Assembly (NCBI RefSeq): GCF_003171515.1
Contig: NC_089396.1
Location: 620,001 to 684,000, forward strand
Source: Pyrenophora tritici-repentis
Lineage: Eukaryota; Ascomycota; Dothideomycetes; Pleosporales; Pleosporaceae
Reading direction: 5' to 3'
DNA length: 64,000 nucleotides
The notes beneath the pieces were generated by a model. It saw nothing but the letters and a program-made list of their open reading frames with translations. It was not told the origin of the DNA and did no database searches. This document shows positions 40,912-52,085 of this stretch, one piece after another; positions within the stretch are counted from its first letter, which is position 1, and each line of letters begins with the position of its first letter. A program made the position numbers and the translations under genes.

Positions 40912-42102
40912 CTATAGACGGCCCGCGCCACCATAGTGTTCCATGCCTCCGCCGTAGTTGGGCGCGACCTGCTGCTGATAGTAGCCCGACTGAGGACCTC
41001 CAAGACGCTGACCGCTACCGATGAAGTTGCCCTGGCCGCGCGCTATTGGAGGACCACCGCCCTGTCCATCCATGCCCACATCGTCCAAGCCACGGATATT
41101 GGACATGCCGCCCGGGGAACCGCGAGGAGGACCACGAGGAGCAGCATACCCGAAAGGATCACCGCCGTAGCCAGCAGGCATCCTGGAAGAACCGCGAGCT
41201 GGACCACCGCGCCCCTGCGCCAACGAATTCCACTCGTCGGAGCCCTGCTCGATGTAGTTTGAAGCAAGGAATTCCGCACGGCAAAGGGGACACTCCTTCT
41301 TCTCATCAGAGTCGTGAGTCAACAACTCCTTGAGGCAGTCGCGACCGATCATGTGATTGCACCCCGAAATGCCCTTGATCTGAACACAAAGGTGCGAGAG
41401 GGATGGTGGCTCTAGGCAGATTGGGCATTCAGAGTTTGGAGGAGCATTCGTGCCGCCCTCACCAATAGGCTGGGTATGCTGCTGTATGAAGTCGGCTATG
41501 ACCATCGCGTTTTCTTCCGACAAGCCATTGTCGCGCGGAAGCGGCGCAGGCTGGAGTTCGAAAGCAAACGCTCCGTCAGGCTGAAGACCGCGCTCCTGGC
41601 CAGAAAAGCCAATAGGGCCTTCACGACCGTTGAGGCCACGGACAGAATTGGCACCTGTCGGGAAAACTGACATGAAAGGTCCTGGAACATCGCCCGCGAG
41701 ATATGCAGAAAATCGACCACCGACTGGTGGACATTCACCGCTTGACGCCAGGTACATCTGAAAGGCATGCATGGGGCTGCTATATGGACCGCCTGGACGG
41801 TAGCGATACCCATGAACGTTTCCATCAGACTCTTGGTAAGAGGTGTGAGAGATGTTCGGACCCATCGGGGTATTGCCGCCATCGTAGGCACCCATTCCTG
41901 GCCGCATCGCACCGTAGGAGGGCTGACCTTCGGGATGGTCTTCGCCGACGTAGCCATATTCTCCGAGCGTCGGGAGGTTGGCATGCTGAGGCGGAGGCTG
42001 AGATGTAGTGCCACCCCTACCGCTGCGGCGGAATGGATTGGAGCCCCAGAGGCCGCCTGTGAAAGGCGCACGACGCCCACCACCGTTGCCGAAACCGAGC
42101 AT
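40912..42102 (-). CDS. RING-type zinc-finger protein, putative E3 ubiquitin ligase
   Basis: 396 residues in one exon. The N-terminal ~200 residues and the C-terminal ~110 are Gly/Pro/Arg-rich and disordered (RGG- and GGP-type repeats at the end). A RING finger lies near residues 226-276: ECPICLEPP, then CNHMIGRDCLKELL and KKECPLCRAEF, giving the C-x2-C ... C-x-H-x4-C ... C-x2-C ligand order. RING proteins of this layout usually recruit an E2 ubiquitin-conjugating enzyme. The Gly-rich flanks could also bind RNA, but that is speculation. Substrates are not inferable. Confidence 0.85.
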   Translation of the reverse strand: MLGFGNGGGRRAPFTGGLWGSNPFRRSGRGGTTSQPPPQHANLPTLGEYGYVGEDHPEGQPSYGAMRPGMGAYDGGNTPMGPNISHTSYQESDGNVHGYRYRPGGPYSSPMHAFQMYLASSGECPPVGGRFSAYLAGDVPGPFMSVFPTGANSVRGLNGREGPIGFSGQERGLQPDGAFAFELQPAPLPRDNGLSEENAMVIADFIQQHTQPIGEGGTNAPPNSECPICLEPPSLSHLCVQIKGISGCNHMIGRDCLKELLTHDSDEKKECPLCRAEFLASNYIEQGSDEWNSLAQGRGGPARGSSRMPAGYGGDPFGYAAPRGPPRGSPGGMSNIRGLDDVGMDGQGGGPPIARGQGNFIGSGQRLGGPQSGYYQQQVAPNYGGGMEHYGGAGRL

Positions 42103-43228
42103 GTTGCTGTGTAGTGCTGTTTGGGGTTTTGGGTACGTGGTGAAAGCGCGAGGTTCGAGGTTGATTGCAGTTGAGAGTTGAGAGTTGCAAGTGTGTCTGG
42201 GATGATGAACGCGACTGGGGAAGAAGAGAACAGAGTCTTATGTAGGTGTTGGGGTGCTGCTGTTGCAACGTTCGAGCAGCGTTGTGGAGGCTTTTGTTGG
42301 AGGTGTGAAGGTACGCTAGCGTGCTGGTGAAAGTTCAGATTAAGCGGAGATGTGTAAGACCATAATGAAGCGCAACGGTGAGAGCAGGCGAGATCCATAT
42401 GTAGCACCCACATCTGTGAATGCGCGTCGTGTGGTAAGGTGATGAGGGGAGACGACGTGCGTGTATGGGCACATGACTGGTAAGATCTGGTGACTGGGCG
42501 GGCGGTGAAAGTGAGGTATGTTGATGGTTTTGGTACTAAGCGATGATAGCGGGTTTACTGTGGGCGTTGGGCGAATGCATGTAGTGTGGTCTATCTCGAC
42601 ATCTGAGGGTTCTAAGATCGTAGCGCAATAGTCTATAAGCACGGCAAGTTTTAGACAATGCTAGAGAAAGACATAGATATATTGAAGTTCACTCTTTTAT
42701 TTCAACAGTCTGTCTTAGCCGTAGATCACGCATCTCACTCCCTCGTTCTACTAAAGCAGCAGTCCTCATCTTCTTCTCCACTTTTTTCGAGTGAACACCA
42801 CGAATTTTTGCCTATGACAAATACCGACAGGCTTGCTGAATTAGGGCGGTGATGATGGTGACGTGCAAGTGAAGGTGAGGGTGAGAAGCACCCAGAGCAA
42901 GGCTTGCGGCTCCAGCTAATGCAGGCACCTTCTTGGCACGGCTCCGCGGTTGTGGGTGGACCTTCCGGCTGGGTCGAGCTCGGTAAGCTCCACGCTTTTA
43001 CAGGAGGGCGATGTAGCAGTTATGAACGTAGTCTTAGAATGAGGGCCGGTGCGAATAAAGTCTCGAGCCAGGTATAGGAAAAGGTGCAAATCAGTGGTGT
43101 TGCATGGAACTTTGTCCGTTGCTTTGATTGCTGTTTCATTCCTAGACATGTCCCTAGATGCTGTGTGCGGGACTACGCTGAACATAATGAAAGACAATGC
43201 TATCAAATAACACACGCCCTACGACCTC
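42103..43228. other. Promoter of the RING gene and spacer
   Basis: 1.1 kb. No supported gene or repeat was seen; open frames in the first 500 bp follow the CT-rich 5' leader of the RING gene on the minus strand. Confidence 0.4.
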
Positions 43229-43843
43229 CTAACCCCCCTCACCCCTTAGCCCCCAGCACCACACCGTAACGTGCCTCGCCCCCCTTTCAAACAAATACAC
43301 AGCAAACAAGCGTCCAGTTGCCTCCGCCAGGCTACGCAAGCCTTGGTTCACAACCCTGAAATCCCTCATTGCGCCAGTGCTGGACGGGTCGTCTACTTTG
43401 AACACCAAAGCGTTGGCGCTGAAATGTAAGAAGCGTGTTTGAAGCGCAATCGCCTGACATGTTGCGATGAGCCCCACTCCGATCGTGGAGACGTCGAAAC
43501 GCTTGGTGGTAAAGTCGTAGGTGAGGGAGTGGGTGGGTGAGGTTAGGGCGTAGGTGGCGATGCGGTGGAGGATCTCGGGGGGGAGGCGGAGGAGGGGGGA
43601 GGTGTCGTTTTGGCGGCTTGGGGGTTCGTCGTCTTGGAGGGGACCGAGCAATTTGAAGTGGTGTTTCTTGGCTCTTTTCGGGCGCCTGCCTGTATTCAAG
43701 GCGTCCTGGAGGTCTGTTTCGCTGGGCGTGGGGGCGCTGTCGTCGTCTTTGGGGGGGTTTGAGGCATCGGCTGGACTGGTGTTGACAGCGCTTGGAGAAC
43801 ACGGTGTACTTATGACAGCTCTTGTATGCGCCATGGATGCCAT
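43229..43843 (-). CDS. F-box-like protein of unknown function
   Basis: About 204 residues from the first in-frame ATG at 43843 (the open frame continues 29 codons upstream but without ATG). The N-terminal half is disordered and charged, with a basic patch RRPKRAKKHHFKL. A short F-box-like helix follows (LLRLPPEILHRIATYAL), then a domain with HSLTYDFTTKRFDVSTIG and the LIATCQAIALQTRFLHFSANALVF pattern. This arrangement is common in a large family of Pleosporalean proteins in which the LPPEI helix opens a domain of unknown role. It could be an SCF substrate adaptor, but this is unproven. Confidence 0.7.
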   Translation of the reverse strand: MASMAHTRAVISTPCSPSAVNTSPADASNPPKDDDSAPTPSETDLQDALNTGRRPKRAKKHHFKLLGPLQDDEPPSRQNDTSPLLRLPPEILHRIATYALTSPTHSLTYDFTTKRFDVSTIGVGLIATCQAIALQTRFLHFSANALVFKVDDPSSTGAMRDFRVVNQGLRSLAEATGRLFAVYLFERGARHVTVWCWGLRGEGG

Positions 43844-44313
43844 GTATTTGACCGTCGACTTAGATTGGGCAGTATATGCTTGCTGTTGGTACTGGCTGGA
43901 GGGGCGCGATGTAGTATGACGAGCTCGCACTGGGGAAAATGAACAATGTAGACTTCAGAGGAGTTTGTAAGAGATGAGATACTGGTTACTCGTATATTGG
44001 TGGATGGCTAGGCTATTATGTTGTAATCGCTACTATTGGGATTGGACAATAGCTCGGTGGGTGACTGCTCGCTACCAGCTGGTGCAGACAGGGTCGCGTT
44101 CACCTTTGCTATTGCGGCCAACTATAATAGTCAGTGCCATGAGCAGCTCGCACTCAAGTCATGCTTACCCTATGCTTGCTTCACATTCACATGCCAAACG
44201 TGCTCTCGACGCCAATCAGCGTTACGAGCACAGCGCACATCGAACATGCGTTCCGCCGGCATTTCGGAATGTGTCTCGCACACGCAGTTGAACTTCAGGG
44301 ACTGTAGTCCAGC
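43844..44313. other. Spacer between the F-box-like gene and NAA38
   Basis: 470 bp, mostly the promoter of the F-box-like gene and 3' flank of the LSM-domain gene. No further feature seen. Confidence 0.4.
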
Positions 44314-44750
44314 TCATAGGGTAACAGTACTCTTTTGTCCCGGAAAGGTACTCTCTTCGTACTCGATTTTAGTAATGTGTTGCCCCGGTACAACAATCAA
44401 TCCAACATAGCGACTATTCCACGCTACCGGCGCAGACGGATTCCCAGACTCTTCCACTGCCTTGCGAATCGTCTCAGCTGACGGTGCACGATACTCGTGT
44501 GCAAGAGCAAGAATGATGTTACGGTCCTAAGACGTATTAGGGTATGCAGTCACGACAAGTCGCAGATTCTTGCCTTATCCGTGCACTTCATCTGGCCGCC
44601 AAAGACGCGACCGTCGGATGCATGTATACGCAGGTTCTTTCCGATGAACTGATCGAGCCAAAAAGTCGCCTGTTCATTGTCCATTTTGGGAGGCTTCTTG
44701 GCTCGTGGGAAGAGCCAGCTATAGCGGTTGGATCGTCTTGGGGCTAACAT
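44314..44750 (-). CDS. NAA38: LSM-domain auxiliary subunit of N-terminal acetyltransferase C (Naa38/Mak31-like)
   Basis: Exons 44574-44750 and 44314-44526; splicing out 44527-44573 (47 bp) joins CTDK to DRNIILALAHEY in frame and gives 129 residues. The intron has a GC donor (AAG|GCAAGA) and TTAG acceptor, a rare GC-AG intron. A basic N-terminal extension (~22 residues) precedes the Sm fold: FIGKNLRIHASDGRVFGGQMKCTDKDRNIIL (cut here at the Sm1 motif) and a C-terminal Sm2-like strand VGLIVVPGQHI. This arrangement fits Naa38 (LSMD1/Mak31), which with Naa30 and Naa35 forms NatC, the ribosome-bound N-terminal acetylase. It is divergently transcribed from the next gene, sharing 191 bp. Confidence 0.8.
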
Positions 44751-44941
44751 GTTGTCTGCTAACAACGGAAAAAAGAGGGGACGTGGTGTGGCTGTGTAAC
44801 TTGAGGCTGGAGGCGTGGCTTGATGATGTCGGGGGAGGGGCAGACATGGCCGATGGGCTTGGCGCATTTGTCGCGTTTGCTCTAACACATTTTTGTACAC
44901 GTCGGGAATCAATGCGACATTCAATCTACACACCTCACACA

Positions 44942-46223
44942 ATGCATTCATTACGAAAAAGCGGCCAGTTGGCATTCGAGACCCCGCGCTATGCTTACTT
45001 ACTTGGCAATGGCTCAAGACGCGCTTTTTCTCTCTCCTCTCCGCGCTTCCGAGGTCGGCATTATTCCCAATGCATATTTCCTACCTTAGACTACTAACAC
45101 AGTAAGGCGCTCTACCTGTATTTAGAGAACCTTCGTCGCCGAATCTATCCCAATTACTCGCAAACTTCAACTCAAAGGTTCTCCTCCCGGCGCACTTGAC
45201 CAAGCAGCAACAAAAGCTAGTCTACTCGCAAGAATCGCGTGCCAAACTTGAAGCTGAGCCTGTCGAGATCACGCTCGGTGATGTCACCCTCCCACTCGAG
45301 CACCTCGACCGCAACAAACTGCCTGACCGCACCAGAACGTATAGAACTATCATAAAGGAGTCTAAGACACCTGAAGACTGGGAAAATGTCTTGAGATGTT
45401 TGGAGGGCCTCAAGGAAGCGAGTCTCAAGATAACAATGCATACAAAAGAGCACGTTGCCAGGGTGCTGAACCAGGCAGGCATGTATCGGATTTTGCTGAA
45501 AGGGTTGCAAAGAGTCAAGCAAACCGATCTCAGTATGAAGTATTGGCTTGTGACCCGCCAGGTGCTTAGGGGTTTGCATGACAGGGCTGCCAGTACTGGC
45601 TGGGATGAACAGGAGACGGCCCAGGCTTTTAAAATGGCGACCCAGGTCATAGATCTCATGAACATGGATCAACATTGTGGCCTCGTAGAAGAGGAATACG
45701 ATCATAGAGGAAGGCCAGAAGTCATTGCGGTGCCGACAGAATTAGCTGCTGTCATGGCTGAACGTCACGGTGGCGACATAGAGGAGGTCAAGAAATTATG
45801 TAAACGACTGGTGGCTGCGTTGGAACAGACGAACTACATGGTAAGCTTTCTGACCTTTATCACTAAACGAGCAGGAATGAGCACTAACACACTGTGCAGG
45901 AAACTCTCGACAAAATCTCCAAGCTCCCACAACAAGAACCGGCCGAGAAGAAAAGCCAGCAATCCGCCTTTGTAGGTGACTATGTATACAAATTAATGAG
46001 TCAGATCTGGGTCTGGAACGCGCTCAGTACATCCCGGAGGGTGCTTGGTGCCGATATGCCCAAGGCAGACGTCGCACTTGGCTTTGAGCAAAGGACTGAA
46101 GCTGTCTTGAACGAGGGCATTGACAATCTGGATAAGCTTTTGACTTACAACGGGGAAAGACTGGAGTTCAAGTTAGCGGGTTACATCCAGTCTGCACTGG
46201 AGCAGTGCAAGGCACCGGCATAA
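44942..46223 (+). CDS. Probable mitochondrial protein, three exons, unrecognised family
   Basis: Proposed exons 44942-45053, 45107-45840 and 45900-46223 give 389 residues. Intron 2 (45841-45899) is a clear GTAAGC..GCAG intron. Intron 1 (45054-45106) has a weak donor GTCGGC but a perfect TACTAAC branch motif and keeps the frame. Exon 1 encodes a basic, Ser/Arg-rich leader (MHSLRKSGQLAFETPRY ... RRAFSLSSPRFRG) typical of mitochondrial import. The rest is helical and charged, with KTPEDWENVLRCLEGLKEA and VWNALSTSRRVLGAD among the most distinctive blocks. There is no ATG at the start of exon 2, which supports an upstream exon. Function unknown; mitochondrial location is inference from the leader. 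Confidence 0.65.
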
Positions 46224-48814
46224 AGCTTGGAGATGACACGGGGGTGGCTTGTATGTATGATGAAGGTGTTTATGATATATGTAGATACTATTGGAACAAA
46301 TGGCAGAGGCCCACGCATGCCCACGAGCAGAACAATGTCTTCTATCTCATTACGAGTTCTTGGCGAGAATTTCACATAGGTTGAACCTTTCCACATTTCT
46401 AGTGCATCCGCAGTCAGACCACTCCACAGCTTCTAACATACAGAACTTTTCGATGAGTTTTAGATTCCTCATTTCAATCACAGTCTTGGTCCGACAAGAG
46501 AAAACATGTCGTCTTTCCATGGATTTTTTGGTCAAGCGCACACATCCTAGTTGGATTTGAGCGTTTCTTTCTGCGCAAGGAAGTAGGTGTCACTGCTACA
46601 GAGATTGAAAGACGTGGCTTTATAGTAATACCCCACCCCAGCTGCACCAATACATAAGAAATGAATAGACACAGACCTGACTCTGATTTACTGGAATTTC
46701 CTCTCTTCTTCAACACATGATATAAGACATCTTGGGTGTTGAAGAAAGTAAGGGTAGGAAAGCAGGAGTTTATATATGCTGCCCCGGGAGAAGACGGCGG
46801 AACCATGGGTACGATATGAACACATTTTTAACAGATTCTAACACGGAATTCCGAGAAGATTCCATGGGTACTATTATCACACATTTTCAGAGAAAATAAC
46901 CACACCACCACATGAAGCGTCGCCTCTGGTTTTTTTAAAACGCTTGCTAGGAACTGGAAGAAAAGAAACATCGAACGTTTTGTCACGTGTTTTTTATGCT
47001 CTCTATTAATGATACCCCGTACAGTTTTAGAAAGATTGAAATCCTTGGAATGGATGAAGGTAGAAGGCAGAGACGAAGAGAGGTAGGCTTTTATACCGTG
47101 GCAGAGGAGCAAACGCCATGAGGATAGCGTTCCCGGCATTTAAGTTTTACATGACGGAAAAGTTGGTGGCAAGAGAAGTAAGGCGCGTCATGGAGAGAAG
47201 ATTTCGGGCATATGCCTTTCCCACATACATTTCTTTTGTTGCTTCGCAGCGTCTCTCACACACAGGAAATTTTCGAGGGCCTCGATTTTTTAATATCTCC
47301 GGAGAGCTAAGTAGGAAAAAGCCCGGAAGCTTCGCAGTCCCATGTTCCAAGGTATGTAGAATTTCTAATATTTTATATAGGAAGAATGAGGTAGAAGATG
47401 TCAGATAGAAGTCCAGGAAAAGAAAGCTAAGAAGAATATCAAGGGCTCCGGATCCCTCATGCTCCGGACCCCTTCGCATTTTTTTACTATTTCAAAGATA
47501 ATGGGAATGATAGGAATTTGGGAAACCGAAGGCGGCGGAAACGCCATCAATTCCCTCGCGTTCGTTTTTCGGTCAGGGGAAGACCCCATGAGGCTATCTG
47601 AGGTCTGTTTTTTCGCAGAGAGGGGATATAAGTGTCGTAGTAGAGAACCCGAGTTTGAAATAGGAAGTTGTATGGAGTATTATGGTTTCTGTAACAGAGT
47701 GCAGATGTAGTATTGCGGGAATTTTAGCAACACTGGACACCCGGGACAGAGACATAGACCTTGGTAATCTTTATTTTGATGAGATTTGGAATCTGCACCC
47801 TCTTGTTTTGGGGGATAGAGAAGTTGCGTGAGGGTGGAGGAAGAAAGAGAGAAGTGAGAAGGTGCTAATAAATAGACAGCTGTCTCACAGCACACGATAA
47901 TTGTGAATATGTTTCAAAAGTTTCCAGCACCGTTTTAAGATATTGTAGTATTTTTTGGTACACGTATGTCTTCTGGCAGAAACGTCTTCTTCCATGCACG
48001 TTTTAGCTGCAAGTTTTATCTGCAAATTTGAAAGATTGAGTTTCGACGGACAACAGAGGGACTAAATTTTTTAAGAATATGGGAAGATTCATGAGAGGTC
48101 CCTTTTTCAATTTAAGAAATTGGAAGATAAAGTATGCAGGGTATCGAAGGAAGGAGGAAGAAGAAGAAAGAGAGTCGGTTTCATATGCTCTCTGAGAATT
48201 CAGAGCACAGGCCACACGAAAGCTATAATCAAATATTTTGAAAGGTATCGATGCAGGTACTTTTTGCCACACTTTCTTTTTCCATCAACACAGCAAAATT
48301 ATCCGCTCTTTACTTTCAGCGCGCCAGCGCTTGCCAGAAACATCAAAAACCATGTACGGGATTTTGGAAAACGGCGAGACCAGAACATAACGGTCGTGCC
48401 AGCAACATTTTAGACTCCATCTACGGCTTGCTCCATAGTTTTTTTTGAAGAAATCCAATCAACTTGGATATATTAGTAGAAGAAGAACAGTAGAGGTTTA
48501 TATAGACGTCGCGGACAATTTAGCGCAGAAAACTGAACTAATTTCGGAAGTTTTGATATTCTACGCACAGAGCATTGCTGATCATACATAACTCTTGATC
48601 TAATCTTCGAATGGTCTTCTTGGTTGTTGTTTAGAAATTCTGCAAAAACACCTCTCTCCACATAAGCTTGTCGCCATCCTTTTTATAAAAAGCACTCTCA
48701 CGCCCTCCCCATCACAGAGTACACAATTGTATTTGCGAAAGGCTCCATAAAAATTTCTCCGCTCCTTTTAAAACCACTCAAGCAACGTCTAGTATTTGTT
48801 TTGACTGCCGTTGG

Positions 48815-49213
48815 TGTTGGGAATCGAACCTGCGGTAGATAAGGCAGCTGGTTGCTGCATGCACGAGCTTGGATTACACGGCTGACTAAGCTGTCGGATC
48901 GTGAGTATCGGTAGAGACGTCGGCTGCTTGACACTTCGGCCCGACTTCGGCCCACCTTGCGCAGAGCTTAGGTGTACCTTCGTAGCAGCTATGTTCGTAG
49001 ACAACAAATACCAATACCAGTCACCAGAAGAACCTCGTTGTTGTTATTCACCCGTACGATCGTACAAGGCCTACCGACATAAGCCGTGTGGTCCGAGCTC
49101 TAGCTGCTGCCTTACTGCCGACCTCCCTCCACCTCCATACAACAACAAGAACAATCATAATCATTTCAACTCGTTGCAACGAAGGTGATTCCGATACCTT
49201 AGCCGTATCAACA
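48815..49213 (-). mobile_element. Solo-LTR-like element, copy A (399 bp, contains a nested element)
   Basis: On the minus strand it begins TGTTGATACGG and ends GGTTCGATTCCCAACA; the perfect 5-bp duplication GTTGG is at 48810-48814 and 49214-49218. TG...CA ends with a 5-bp duplication are the marks of retroviral-type integrase. The element equals copy B (52378-52583) except for an extra 193 bp, which is itself a TG...CA insert with a 5-bp duplication. Near its end lies GGTTCGATTCC, matching the Pol III B-box, and 51 bp earlier an A-box-like stretch. Confidence 0.75.
48892..49079. mobile_element. Second solo-LTR-like element nested in copy A (188 bp)
   Basis: It starts TGTCGGATCG and ends CTACCGACA (inverted TGTCGG/CCGACA) and is flanked by the 5-bp duplication TAAGC at 48887-48891 and 49080-49084. 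Copy B of the host element lacks it and keeps a single uninterrupted site, so it is a clean later insertion. No coding capacity. Confidence 0.75.
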
Positions 49214-50030
49214 GTTGGCAACATTTGTCCAAAATGAAGACGTTTATTATGGACAAATCGGGCAAAGGCGGAAGCGACATGGTTCCACAGTAGATTACTT
49301 TTAGATGAGATCTTGAAATTTCCACTATGATCAGGAGTGGGCTTCCTAGTTTCAAACGACCTAGTACCGCAATTTTAGAACAAAAGACTCCCAATAGAAG
49401 GAAGAAGACAAACACTCCGCTCATGGAAAGGCATAGGTGATACTTTTAGGTTACAACATCAGAGAAAAGCGTGTTTCTTTGGAGAAAGCCCGGAAGGTAT
49501 AGTATAGAAGTAAAGAAGAGAAGTAGGAGGAGAAGGGCTTTTATATGAGAAAGAGTCACGTGACTGGAGGCTCACACGCTCCAGCCCATTGTGAGTTTGA
49601 CTGACGAGCTCTGGGTCCCAGCTCTGGCAATTAGATTTTTCAACTTGCATTTTGATGCAACACATGATTTTTAGCTTTCGTTTTCGTGCCGCAACCATCC
49701 GCCAGAAGGTGTTAATTTTTAGTTACTCATGTAATTTCCATGGATCACGATTCGGAATCCGCCAGTGCAGCCATGTATCGATTTTTGTTTTTTTGTTTCT
49801 ATGAAACACAGGAGAGGGTCGACTCTTCTCGTGATTATCGACTGTTTTAGAAGAAAGACTCAATAGAGCTGTCTGCTGTGGTACTCTTGAATAATTTAGA
49901 CTCCCCATAAGCTTGAGCCTGATTTTCTTTCGATAGTACGGAGTTTCAGAATGCAGGAGTAGTTGAAAAAGAGGCGGGAAAAAGCCCAGGCATCTAGGGT
50001 GCTGATCGCTTTTTCGAAGGCACCCGGTGC

Positions 50031-51500
50031 CACACTTGGCAACAATCCAGCTAAGCTTGATAGCTGGCTGGCTGGCTTGAAGCTTGAGGTATTCAATCCA
50101 GCCAGCCAAACTGTGAGCAAAAGTAGAATCAAGCCAGCAAGCCACAAGCAGAAAGCTTGAAGGCTTGATAGGCTTGATAGGCTTGATGTGCGGGCAGGCA
50201 GGCGGGAGATGGGGGCCGCGATAGGGCGTGAGGCGATTGATTGTGCAGTAAAAGCTATCTCACGATACTTTCTTGGTTTTGAGTTTTTATCAATTAGTAC
50301 TAGCGCTCCGCCAGCCACCACATCGATCGCATTCACAACGAGACTACGTACGCAATTAGCAAGGGCAATCAGCTGCCTGATTGCCCGCAGTGGATGAGGT
50401 CGAACGGGCTTACTGCTGACGATTGGCAGGTCGTTACTGAGTACATGGACGTTCTCAGCCCATTGAAGGAGTGTACAAAGCGCCTCGAGGGTCGCGGCAA
50501 GGCAAAGGATGAGGATGAGGATGAGGCTATCAACGACAGCAAGCCCGGCAGCTTTGGAGCAATTGCTGAGATCATCCCAGTGTTTGAATACCTACTTACT
50601 ACACTAGAATCGCGACTCCAAAGCTACGACGACGTAGTACACGACGCGCACGACGAAGCGCCCGGAGACCACCTCGCGATCAACCTCCGCGCTGCGATCT
50701 CAAAGGCGCGCGACTACTACAACAAGCTTGATAACACGCCTGCCTATTACGCTGCTACGATACTCCATCCTCGATACAAGAACTACTGCGATGTGGCATG
50801 GGGAGACCAGCCAGGCTGGCTAGAGTTGAATAATCGCAATTTTCAAGCACTGTGGGCGCAGTACCGAAGCTTACCGAAGCCACGTACACACACGAGGGCC
50901 AAAGTCAATAATATCGACGACGCGATCAACAGCCTGATCGATCCAAACAGGGCAGTTGACGAGGAGGACGAGTTCGATATATGGAAGCGCCGCGAGCCGC
51001 AGGTTGAAGCAGGTAGCGACAGCGCAAAGTTCCCTACAAAATACTGGGTAGGGCTGCAGGATCGATACCCCAACCTCAGCAAGCTTGCGCTTGACGTACT
51101 CTCAATACCGGCTTCAAGCTGTGAGTGCGAGCGAGTTTTCAGCGAGCTAGGCGACCTGTTAGAGCCTCGGAGACGGAAGATCTCACCGGAGCTTTTGGCA
51201 GCGATACACTGCAGCAGAAGGTGGAGAAAAGCTGGGTTTGGCAGCAGCGAGATCGACGAGAAGGAGCAGCTTACGGTTGAACAGCTCATCTCAAAGTACC
51301 ATGTGGACACATGGGACGAAGGTTGAAACACCAAGCTTTCTATACAATTTGCCTAATTAGGAAACAAGCTCCTCAAGCCCATCCAGCCAGCCGAGCGCCC
51401 GTAGCCAATCAAGCCATCCAGCCGGTTCTACGACCCACAAAACACCAAGCCATCCAGCCTATAGCCAGAAAGCTGGCTGGCTGGATTGTTGCCATCTGTG
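50031..51500 (+). mobile_element. hAT element 4 (1470 bp), internally deleted
   Basis: The terminal repeats cacacttggcaacaatcca (50031-50049) and tggattgttgccatctgtg (51482-51500) pair at 17 of 19 positions. The 8-bp duplication CCCGGTGC is at 50023-50030 and 51501-51508. Subterminal GGCT/AGCC iterations (gctggctggctggctt, ccagccagcc) fill both ends. Only the C-terminal half of a transposase remains, so the element is non-autonomous. It sits in the promoter-module island. Confidence 0.93.
50328..51326 (+). pseudogene. Truncated hAT transposase (C-terminal half only)
   Basis: Similarity to the element 3 transposase begins near 50328 and runs to TGA 51324-51326; an ATG at 50394 (WMRSNGL) opens a clean 310-codon frame. 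It keeps KECTKRLEGRGKA, IIPVFEYLL, the NKLDNTPAYYAATILHPRY block and the dimerisation segment LALDVLSIPASSCECERVFSELGD with the catalytic Glu. The BED finger and both catalytic Asp blocks are missing. An acidic insertion (KDEDEDEAINDS) is not present in element 3. The remaining half could at most act as a dimerising fragment. Confidence 0.88.
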
Positions 51501-52085
51501 CCCGGTGCTCGACCATCCTTGGAGTAGGAATTCGATTTCAAGAAACTCTCCATATATGATATGCCATGGGTTTTTGAGTAATGTTTTGGATTGCAGAGGG
51601 TAGAAGTAGGAAGGAAAGTAAAGAGGAGAAGAAGCGTTTAAATATCCACCACGCCGCTAGCGCAAGACTGCTGCTCCATGTGGTCTTGATCAATGGACTT
51701 TTTCTCGGTCATACCAAAAACCCTATAGTATCTCATGAAAGCTATGCCCTCATATATCAGGAGTTGAAACATTTTTTCTATCGATAGAACGAGAAAAATG
51801 AAGAAAACCCGAACATGAACTCGTTTGGAATCTGTTCTTAAGATCTACCAACCAAATCCACGGACATTTGGTAAGTGTTTGGTCTTTTTGGAACAAGCAC
51901 ACACGAACATACCATACATCCAGGTTTCTCTTGGATATTATTTAGAAAGAAGGAAAAGTAGATAGTAAAGGCAGGTTCTCAAATCACTAGGAAAGATGTG
52001 TTTAGTTAGCCCAGCAAGTCACATGTTTGTGACACCATCCTTACAATCTTGAAAGACATCATGTGCCACAGATCCATCCATACAC

